8,380 nucleotides of DNA from assembly GCA_963991165.1 (NCBI GenBank), contig CAXDOW010000084.1, positions 1 to 8,380 of the forward strand, read 5' to 3'. Both the position numbers and the translations under genes were made by a program. Below, piece after piece: positions 1-5,287 of this stretch. The notes below the pieces were generated by a model. The model was not told where the DNA came from and did not search any database. It worked only from the letters and a program-made list of their open reading frames with translations. The stretch's first letter is position 1; the number at the start of each line of letters is the position of its first letter. This DNA is from GCA-2862585 sp963991165. Its GTDB lineage: Bacteria; Bacteroidota; Bacteroidia; Flavobacteriales; UBA7312.

Positions 1-28
1 CCATTAGACTATAATATTTGCTTCATAT

Positions 29-36
29 TATTTTTG
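29..36 (+). promoter_or_regulatory. Candidate -7 promoter element for the two-component operon
   Basis: The bases TATTTTTG match the Bacteroidota -7 consensus TAnnTTTG exactly. They would place a transcription start near 40-43, about 35 bases before the ATG at 76. The only possible -33 element is a poor TTAG at 4-7, 21 bases upstream, and the sequence is cut off at base 1. Such motifs arise easily by chance in AT-rich DNA, so this is tentative. Bases 1-75 otherwise show no gene or obvious RNA structure. Confidence 0.35.
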
Positions 37-75
37 TCGGAGAGTAAAAATTTTGTTTCTTTACAGGGTATTAGA

Positions 76-756
76 ATGAACACAGATATTAAAATATTAA
101 TTGTTGATGATGAAAAAGATATCCTAGAATTTTTAGGATATAATCTTCGCTCTGAAGGGTATGAGATAATTGTAGCCGATAACGGTCTTTTGGCTATTGA
201 GCTGGCAGAAAAGCATCATCCAGCACTTATTATCTTAGATGTTCAAATGCCAAATATGGATGGAATTACTACATGTGAAAAGATTAGAGAAATTCCATCT
301 TTGAGGGATGTTATGGTTACTTTTCTGACCGCTCGTTCTGAGGATTATTCGCAAATAGCTGGTTTTGACGCGGGTGCCGATGATTATATCACTAAACCAA
401 TTCGACCAAAAGTCTTAATTAGTCGAGTTAAAGCACTCCTAAAACGAAGAGGTTTTGCAGAGGAATATTCATCAGTCATTGAGTTAGGCGACTTGCAGGT
501 TGATTTTGAAAAACATCAAACTATCTATAAAGGCAATAAAGTCCTTTTGGCTAAAAAAGAATTTAAATTGTTAAAACTCCTCATCTCTAAACCCGGAAAA
601 GTATTCACAAGAGAAGAAATATTAGAAAAAGTATGGGGGAGAGATATCATTGTGGGAGATAGAACCATTGATGTACATATCAGAAAACTTAGAGAAAAAT
701 TTTCTGATCATTTTATCAAAACGGTAAAAGGAGTGGGTTATAAATTCGAATATTGA
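76..756 (+). CDS. OmpR/PhoB-family DNA-binding response regulator
   Basis: This is a 226-residue two-component response regulator, a cytoplasmic transcription factor switched by phosphorylation. The receiver domain spans about residues 4-120. It shows the acidic pair D11-D12, the phospho-acceptor D55 in LDVQMPNMDG, the switch T85 and the conserved K107 followed by P108. A winged-helix Trans_Reg_C domain spans about 135-226, with the typical EFKLLKLL helix, the TREEILEKVWG segment, the recognition-helix region RTIDVHIRKLREK and the ending VKGVGYKF. Length and domain order are standard for the family. An in-frame TTG at 34 would add 14 residues, but I prefer the ATG at 76: the receiver fold begins right after it, and the longer form would start inside the candidate promoter. 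The partner kinase follows with overlapping codons, so the two are translated together. In this phylum such proteins are often annotated PhoB-like, but the sequence alone does not show that phosphate is the signal. Target genes are unknown. Confidence 0.95.
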   Translation: MNTDIKILIVDDEKDILEFLGYNLRSEGYEIIVADNGLLAIELAEKHHPALIILDVQMPNMDGITTCEKIREIPSLRDVMVTFLTARSEDYSQIAGFDAGADDYITKPIRPKVLISRVKALLKRRGFAEEYSSVIELGDLQVDFEKHQTIYKGNKVLLAKKEFKLLKLLISKPGKVFTREEILEKVWGRDIIVGDRTIDVHIRKLREKFSDHFIKTVKGVGYKFEY

Positions 757-1781
757 TGCGATTAAATTCTCCACAACACATCGCATTATTTCTCACCATT
801 ATTCTGTCTGTATTTGTAGGTCTGTTACTGTCTGCAAACAACTTTCTATACTCCTCGAATTCCTTATTTCTACAATTCTTTTTTTCCTCTGTTTTATTTT
901 CGGTAGCTACATACTTTATATCCATTCGCGTCATAAAAAATTACATACACGACAAGGTGAAACTGATTTACAGATCGCTAAGTAGGCAGCGAGGTACGAG
1001 TGCCAAAGTAGAAACCGATTTAAATAAAGTCAACGACGATGTTAATCGCTTAGTTATTGAACGTCAAAAAGAAATTGACGAATTGAAAAGTACGGAAACT
1101 TTTCGAAGAGAGTTTTTAGGCAATGTATCGCACGAGCTAAAAACACCAATTTTCAACATACAAGGATATATCCATACATTGTTAGATGGAGCTATCAATG
1201 ACAAGTCTGTTAATATAAAGTACTTGAAACGAACGAGTAAAAGTGTTGATAGAATGATTACTATCGTGGAAGACTTGGAGATGATTTCAAAAATAGAATC
1301 TGACAGATTAGAGCTCGAATTTAGTCGTTGGAATATCGTACAGCATGTAGAAGAGTTGTTTGAGCTTATAGAAATGAAAGCGGTCAAACGAAAAATGGTG
1401 TTACAAATAGACAATCAAACTAGATCACCATATGTTGAAGCCGATCAAGATAAAATTTCGCAAGTACTTTTGAATCTCATAGAAAACTCCATTAAATATG
1501 GGAAGGAAGGTGGCATAACAAAGGTTCGATTCTTTGAAATGGGTGAGAATATACTCGTCGAAGTGGCCGATGATGGACTTGGTATTCCTGAGGAACACCT
1601 TCCACGTTTGTTTGAACGATTTTACCGCGTGGACAAATCCCGATCAAGAAATGAGGGAGGTACTGGTTTAGGGTTGTCTATAGTTAAACACATTATTGAT
1701 GCCCATCGACAAACTATCAACGTTAGAAGTACTGAAAATATAGGTACAACTTTTTCATTTACGCTCAAACGGAGCAAATAG
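756..1781 (+). CDS. Membrane sensor histidine kinase (PhoR-like, short-loop)
   Basis: This is a 341-residue sensor kinase and the evident partner of the upstream regulator: its ATG shares one base with that gene's TGA (TGATG), and a TTG one codon earlier is the only alternative start. Two hydrophobic segments lie at about residues 8-27 and 37-58, separated by only about 10 residues, so there is no real periplasmic sensor domain. A charged, probably helical linker (about 60-115) leads to the dimerisation/phospho-acceptor domain with H126 in NVSHELKTP. The ATPase domain is complete: N-box around N240-N244 (LLNLIENSIKYG), G1 box DDGLGIP at 272-278, F-box LFERFYR at 285-291, and G2 box GGTGLGLS at 301-308. 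It should autophosphorylate on H126 and pass phosphate to D55 of the regulator. The signal cannot be read from the sequence; an intramembrane or partner-protein cue is likely given the tiny loop. The 3' end overlaps the convergent glycosyltransferase gene by 27 bases. Confidence 0.94.
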   Translation: MRLNSPQHIALFLTIILSVFVGLLLSANNFLYSSNSLFLQFFFSSVLFSVATYFISIRVIKNYIHDKVKLIYRSLSRQRGTSAKVETDLNKVNDDVNRLVIERQKEIDELKSTETFRREFLGNVSHELKTPIFNIQGYIHTLLDGAINDKSVNIKYLKRTSKSVDRMITIVEDLEMISKIESDRLELEFSRWNIVQHVEELFELIEMKAVKRKMVLQIDNQTRSPYVEADQDKISQVLLNLIENSIKYGKEGGITKVRFFEMGENILVEVADDGLGIPEEHLPRLFERFYRVDKSRSRNEGGTGLGLSIVKHIIDAHRQTINVRSTENIGTTFSFTLKRSK

Positions 1782-2810
1782 TTCCGCCCAATTCGGGTAA
1801 TAATCTTCACTTTTTATGGGCTTCACATGCCTCACTTTTTCCAAAGCTATGTTTAGGTCAAATTGATGTTGTCTCATGGCAAAGGCCATTTTGTTATCGT
1901 AAAAGTAGGAGGCCAAATATTCCTGTTCAGTTTGTCCAGGTGTGGGAACAAAAATGGCTTTTTTGTTCAATTTAGCCAAGTCAAGGATAGTCGAATATCC
2001 TGAACGACAAATTACCACACTAGCATTAGCCATAGCTTGATTGAGAGCTTCGGTTTGTAAGTGACCAATCACGTTTAATTTACCGATTTGATAGGACGAC
2101 GAATCTTCCGTTTTACCTAAAACTAGCAACGAAGTTTTGTTGAGAGATGATAATTGTTCAATGAGTATTTTTTCAAATAATGTACGTTGGGGTTCAGGGC
2201 CAGATAAAACAGCCAATATCTCTAGCTCATCGGTTTTAGTCATCGCTTTAAATCGTGAAACACCTCCTAAATGTTTACATTTAATTGGACATGCCTCAGC
2301 GTCGCTTAATCGACCACTTAAAGACTGTTGCGGATTATCTGGTATCCAACACTCAGAAAACTTTTTGATGAACTTGAAGTTTATTGATTTGATAAATGAA
2401 CCTAAAACAGGAGTTTGAATTGTCAATTGATGCGTTATAAACATACAGGGTACTTTCTTAGAGTAAAGGCCATAGCGATTATCTGAAATAACCCCCTCAA
2501 TTTGATAATCATCGATAAGACTATTGAGTTGTCTATTTTCAGCTCTAATAGTTCGCCATATTTTTAAACTTTGAAGCAACATACTAACGGCCATATTTCC
2601 ATTTTTTGAATAACGAATATTATATTCTTCTAACTTAATAAAATGGCGATTTGGAAATTCGGACATAAGTAAACGCAGGGCTCGTCCGTTAGTTGCAAAG
2701 AAAACCTCAAAGCCATGGCGTTCTAATTGGTGAGCTATAGGAATGCAACGAGTAGCATGACCAAGACCCCAATCTAGTGGAGCGAGCAATATTCGTCCTT
2801 TGCTTACCAT
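1755..2810 (-). CDS. GT-B glycosyltransferase, MurG/GT28-like
   Basis: This 351-residue protein is predicted to be a nucleotide-sugar glycosyltransferase of the GT-B fold. The N-terminal domain opens with a beta strand and glycine-rich loop (RILLAPLDWGLGHATR, residues 6-21), as in MurG and related enzymes. The C-terminal domain carries the donor-binding pattern: VLSGPEPQRT at 201-210, CRSGYSTILDLA at 268-279, and PTPGQTEQEYLA at 289-300, where MurG-like proteins bind the diphospho-sugar. No signal peptide or transmembrane segment is evident, so it probably acts on the cytoplasmic face, perhaps on a lipid-linked or surface glycan acceptor. Donor and acceptor cannot be assigned. It is not MurG itself: it stands outside any cell-wall gene cluster and the motifs only resemble MurG. 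The ATG at 2808-2810 sits directly before the first beta strand and is the natural start. The gene is divergent from trmB across 44 bp and convergent with the kinase gene, overlapping its end. Confidence 0.85.
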   Translation of the reverse strand: MVSKGRILLAPLDWGLGHATRCIPIAHQLERHGFEVFFATNGRALRLLMSEFPNRHFIKLEEYNIRYSKNGNMAVSMLLQSLKIWRTIRAENRQLNSLIDDYQIEGVISDNRYGLYSKKVPCMFITHQLTIQTPVLGSFIKSINFKFIKKFSECWIPDNPQQSLSGRLSDAEACPIKCKHLGGVSRFKAMTKTDELEILAVLSGPEPQRTLFEKILIEQLSSLNKTSLLVLGKTEDSSSYQIGKLNVIGHLQTEALNQAMANASVVICRSGYSTILDLAKLNKKAIFVPTPGQTEQEYLASYFYDNKMAFAMRQHQFDLNIALEKVRHVKPIKSEDYYPNWAELFAPFERK

Positions 2811-2831
2811 GTTCTAATGTACTTAAATTTT
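2799..2831 (+). promoter_or_regulatory. Candidate trmB promoter in the divergent spacer
   Basis: TTTG at 2799-2802 and TAAATTTT at 2824-2831 are separated by 21 bases. This fits the Bacteroidota layout of TTTG plus TAnnTTTG with about 17-23 bases between, with one mismatch in the last base of the -7 box. The predicted start would lie near 2835-2838, about 18 bases before the trmB GTG. The -33 element lies inside the first codons of the divergent glycosyltransferase gene. I could not find a convincing promoter for that gene on the other strand. Confidence 0.4.
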
Positions 2832-2854
2832 AAACTATTTTTGATAAAAAAATA

Positions 2855-3520
2855 GTGGCCAAAAATAAACGATTAAAGTTTTCTCAAATTTCTGAATACC
2901 CCAACGTCATAGAACCCACCTATGATGACTTAAAGTCGTTCAAATTAAAAGCCCATTGGAACTCCACCTATTTTAAAAATAATCAGCCCATAGTCGTAGA
3001 ATTAGGTTGTGGAAAAGGAGAATATACCATTGGGTTAGCCCAAAAATTCCCAAATAAAAACTTTATTGGAATAGATATCAAAGGAGCTAGGATGTGGAAA
3101 GGAGCCACTGAAGCCTTAGAGTGCAAACAACACAATGTTGCTTTTTTAAGAACCCGAATTGAATTCATTGAACGTTGTTTTGCTAGTAATGAAATCGATG
3201 AAATTTGGATTACATTTCCTGACCCACAATTAAAAAAAAGACGAGCAAAGAATCGACTCACACACCCAAGCTTTCTAAAAAGATATGCCAATATTTTGAA
3301 AAAGGATGGATTGATTCATTTGAAAACAGATAGTCAATTTTTGCATGGGTACACCTTAGGTATTATTGAAGGTCAAAACCACTTTCTAGAAGATGCAGAA
3401 AACGATATATATAATGCTCAGTTGAAGCGTCCTTACATGGATATTAAAACCCACTACGAAAAACTATTCCTTAAAAAAGATAAACCAATCACTTATCTCC
3501 GCTTTAGACTGGCCCATTAA
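2855..3520 (+). CDS. trmB: tRNA (guanine-N7-)-methyltransferase TrmB
   Basis: TrmB methylates N7 of guanosine 46 in the variable loop of tRNAs, using S-adenosylmethionine, in the cytoplasm. The 221-residue product shows the SAM-binding motif VVELGCGKGEYTIGLA (residues 47-62), the acidic strand end IGIDIKG (71-77), and the family signature WITFPDPQLKKRRAKNRL (118-135), where many proteobacterial enzymes have FPDPW. The C-terminal THYEKLFL segment (199-206) matches the TxYE(x)KF motif of the family. Translation appears to begin at GTG: the N-terminus MAKNKRLKFSQI aligns with the usual start of Bacteroidota TrmB, no ATG lies upstream in frame, and an in-frame TAA stands at 2831-2833. Ten bases separate its stop from the next gene, so the two are probably cotranscribed. 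The length is within the family's normal range and all key motifs are intact. Confidence 0.96.
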   Translation: MAKNKRLKFSQISEYPNVIEPTYDDLKSFKLKAHWNSTYFKNNQPIVVELGCGKGEYTIGLAQKFPNKNFIGIDIKGARMWKGATEALECKQHNVAFLRTRIEFIERCFASNEIDEIWITFPDPQLKKRRAKNRLTHPSFLKRYANILKKDGLIHLKTDSQFLHGYTLGIIEGQNHFLEDAENDIYNAQLKRPYMDIKTHYEKLFLKKDKPITYLRFRLAH

Positions 3521-3530
3521 TTAAACCTTT

Positions 3531-3875
3531 ATGAAAAATAATTTCTTTGATTTAGTCTATGAGGTAGTAAAAAAAATACCTGAAGGAAAAGTCACATCCT
3601 ATGGTGCTATCGCCAAGTATTTGGGAAGTCCCAAGTCGGCACGAATGGTTGGTTGGGCACTCAACAAAGCCAATATGTTGGAAGTTCCAGCCCACAGAGT
3701 CGTCAACAAAAAAGGACTTTTAACAGGCAAGTTTCATTTTGAAGGTGTTACCCTAATGCAACAATTGCTGGAAAACGAAGGCCTTGAAATAGAAAATAAT
3801 CAGATTAAATTTTTTGAAAATCATTTTTGGGTCCCTTCCACTGAATTGAGTCCATTTGACATAAAAAATAAATAG
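3531..3875 (+). CDS. Alkyltransferase-like (ATL) protein, Cys-less MGMT homologue
   Basis: The 114-residue protein corresponds to the DNA-binding domain of O6-alkylguanine-DNA alkyltransferases. Visible landmarks are IPEGKVTSYGAIAKYLG (residues 16-32, with the base-flipping Tyr Y24), the arginine finger R38 in SARMVGWALN, and the active-site motif at 53-56. That motif reads PAHR (codons 3687-3698) instead of the catalytic PCHR, so Ala54 replaces the alkyl-accepting cysteine and the protein cannot carry out suicidal alkyl transfer. Known ATL proteins with a replaced Cys bind O6-alkylguanine lesions, flip the base and hand the lesion to nucleotide excision repair; that role is inferred here. 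The DNA-contacting features are kept, which argues against decay into a pseudogene. It has no N-terminal MGMT domain, like other ATLs. It lies 10 bases after trmB and 25 bases before mrp, and its 3' end contains the upstream part of the likely mrp promoter. Confidence 0.9.
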   Translation: MKNNFFDLVYEVVKKIPEGKVTSYGAIAKYLGSPKSARMVGWALNKANMLEVPAHRVVNKKGLLTGKFHFEGVTLMQQLLENEGLEIENNQIKFFENHFWVPSTELSPFDIKNK

Positions 3876-3884
3876 GGTTTTGCG

Positions 3885-3892
3885 TATCTTTG
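3885..3892 (+). promoter_or_regulatory. Bacteroidota -7 promoter element directly before mrp
   Basis: TATCTTTG matches TAnnTTTG exactly and sits in TTTTGCGTATCTTTGTAC, a context typical of promoters in this phylum. The A of the mrp ATG is at 3901, only 8 bases after the element ends. The implied transcription start, around 3895-3899, leaves a leader of about 2-6 bases. The best -33 TTTG is at 3855-3858, 26 bases upstream, slightly longer than the usual 17-23, so the -33 part is imperfect. The element would drive mrp-nfu-korA-korB independently of trmB. Confidence 0.6.
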
Positions 3893-3900
3893 TACACTAA

Positions 3901-5025
3901 ATGAAAATCACAAAAGAACAAGTTTTAAGTGCTCTATCTACTATTTCATTTCCTGATGATGAACAAGATATTGTATCTGCTAATGCCATCAAAAACGTTC
4001 AAGTTTTTGGAGTAGAAATAGTAATTGATATTGAAATCAACAACCCTACCCTTCAATACAAAAAGAGGGTAGAAGTGGACTGTCTCAAAGCAATTCATAA
4101 CCATCTCTATGAAAAAGCAGATGTGAAAGTCAACTTAATTGTCAATGCCAAAGAAAAAGAACCCAACCCCATAAGAGGAAAGGAGATGAAAGGCATCAAA
4201 AATATCATTGCTGTAGCTTCTGGAAAGGGGGGCGTTGGTAAATCCACCATAACAGCCAATTTAGCCGTCGCTTTGGCCGACAAAGGATATCGAGTAGGTT
4301 TAGTAGATGCGGATATTTATGGTCCTTCCATGCCCATTATGTTTGATGTGGTAAATGCCAAACCACGTGGGAAAGAAGTCGATGGAAAACGAATCATATT
4401 ACCCGTAGAAAGTTATGGAGTAAAATTACTTTCCATTGGGTTTTTTGCCCAAACAGATCAAGCTGTGGTATGGCGTGGGGCTATGGCTTCCAAAGCACTT
4501 CATCAAATGTTATGGGACGCAGACTGGGGTGAACTCGATTTTTTATTAATTGATCTTCCACCCGGCACGGGCGATATCCATTTATCCTTAGTTCAATCTA
4601 TACCAGTGGGAGCGGCTATAGTTGTCAGTACACCTCAACACATTGCATTGGCTGATGCAAGAAAAGGAGTCGCTATGTTTCAAATGAAAGCTATTAATGT
4701 TCCGGTGTTGGGGTTGGTCGAAAATATGTCCTACTTTACCCCCAACGAATTACCTGATAATAAATACTATATCTTTGGAGAAGGTGGAACTAAATCGCTA
4801 TCAGAAAAATTAAATTTACCTTTGCTAGCAGAAATACCCCTTGTGCAGAGTATTCGAGAAGCATCAGATTTCGGTCGACCAGCTGTTCTTCAGGCAAGTA
4901 CTCCCGTAGCACAATCTTTTATGGATTTTGCGGACAATGTGATACAAGAAATGAACAAGAGAAACAAATCAGAGCCAACAAAAATTGTTAAAATTACAAC
5001 AATGAACGGCTGCTCAAGTAATTAG
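3901..5025 (+). CDS. mrp: Mrp/ApbC-family P-loop ATPase, Fe-S cluster carrier
   Basis: This is a 374-residue cytoplasmic Mrp/NBP35-type ATPase, a family that binds and transfers Fe-S clusters to apo-proteins. Residues 1-85 form a DUF59/MIP18-like N-terminal domain. The ATPase domain then shows the deviant Walker A SGKGGVGKST (107-116, signature Lys109 and Lys114), VDADIYGPSMP (135-145), and the switch region LIDLPPGTGD (216-225). In canonical Mrp proteins a CxxC pair follows NMSYF and binds the cluster; here the segment reads NMSYFTPNELPDNKYY (275-290) with no cysteine. The whole protein has only two Cys: C61 in the N-terminal domain and C371 in the C-terminal tail TTMNGCSSN. I recall this pattern as usual for Bacteroidota Mrp. 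The ATG start agrees with the family N-terminus (MKITKEQVLSAL). It begins a tight operon with the NifU-domain protein 2 bases downstream and a 2-oxoacid:ferredoxin oxidoreductase after that. Confidence 0.93.
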   Translation: MKITKEQVLSALSTISFPDDEQDIVSANAIKNVQVFGVEIVIDIEINNPTLQYKKRVEVDCLKAIHNHLYEKADVKVNLIVNAKEKEPNPIRGKEMKGIKNIIAVASGKGGVGKSTITANLAVALADKGYRVGLVDADIYGPSMPIMFDVVNAKPRGKEVDGKRIILPVESYGVKLLSIGFFAQTDQAVVWRGAMASKALHQMLWDADWGELDFLLIDLPPGTGDIHLSLVQSIPVGAAIVVSTPQHIALADARKGVAMFQMKAINVPVLGLVENMSYFTPNELPDNKYYIFGEGGTKSLSEKLNLPLLAEIPLVQSIREASDFGRPAVLQASTPVAQSFMDFADNVIQEMNKRNKSEPTKIVKITTMNGCSSN

Positions 5026-5027
5026 AT

Positions 5028-5282
5028 ATGGCAATCATAACGGATTCGGAAATAATAAACAAAGTAGAAGATGCATTAGCACAGGTTCGTCCTTTTTTAG
5101 AGAATGATGGAGGGGACATTAGACTAATAGAAATTACAGACGACTTTGTTGTTAAAGTAAAACTTTTAGGTGCATGTAGTGACTGCCAAGTCAGTATAAT
5201 GACGTTAAAAGCGGGTGTCGAACAGAGTATAAAAAAAGCAGTTCCACAAGTTAAAGAAGTGGTAGATATCGACAATATTTAA
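5028..5282 (+). CDS. NifU C-terminal-domain (Nfu-type) Fe-S scaffold/carrier
   Basis: This 84-residue protein consists solely of a NifU C-terminal (Nfu) domain. Hallmarks are the start helix IINKVEDALAQVRPFLENDGGDIRL (residues 9-33, with the nearly invariant NDGGD) and GACSDCQVSIMTL (48-60), whose C50 and C53 form the CxxC that binds a [4Fe-4S] cluster between two subunits. Small Nfu proteins receive clusters from the assembly machinery (SUF in most relatives) and deliver them to target enzymes. It lacks the N-terminal scaffold domain of full NifU and the degenerate A-type domain of NfuA, so neither name is exact. It starts 2 bases after the mrp stop codon and ends 5 bases before korA, so cotranslation with both is likely. 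It supplies the CxxC that its Mrp neighbour lacks. Confidence 0.94.
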   Translation: MAIITDSEIINKVEDALAQVRPFLENDGGDIRLIEITDDFVVKVKLLGACSDCQVSIMTLKAGVEQSIKKAVPQVKEVVDIDNI

Positions 5283-5287
5283 ATTAC

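Noticed and set aside
34..75. TTG start that would lengthen the response regulator by 14 residues
   Set aside because: The receiver domain begins right after the ATG at 76, the extra residues are not part of the family, and the TTG lies in the candidate -7 promoter box.
1064..1414. 116-codon open frame on the minus strand inside the kinase gene
   Set aside because: It lies wholly opposite conserved kinase motifs, including the H-box, and its product resembles nothing I know; it is a shadow frame.
1781..1800. Short CCC/GGG inverted repeat just after the kinase stop, considered as a terminator
   Set aside because: The stem is only about three base pairs, has no following T tract, and lies in the glycosyltransferase coding sequence.
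2137..2418. 93-codon open frame on the plus strand inside the glycosyltransferase gene
   Set aside because: It is antisense to a clear glycosyltransferase domain, with no promoter or family features.
3232..3239. Run of eight A in trmB (another at 5618-5625 in korA), considered as a programmed slippage site
   Set aside because: Both frames continue intact through conserved protein sequence and shifted products would not make a recognisable protein; such runs are expected in AT-rich Lys codons.
4994..5275. 93-codon minus-strand open frame opposite the Nfu gene
   Set aside because: It mirrors the intact Nfu domain with its CxxC; the Ser/Thr-rich product is what antisense reading of such a gene gives.
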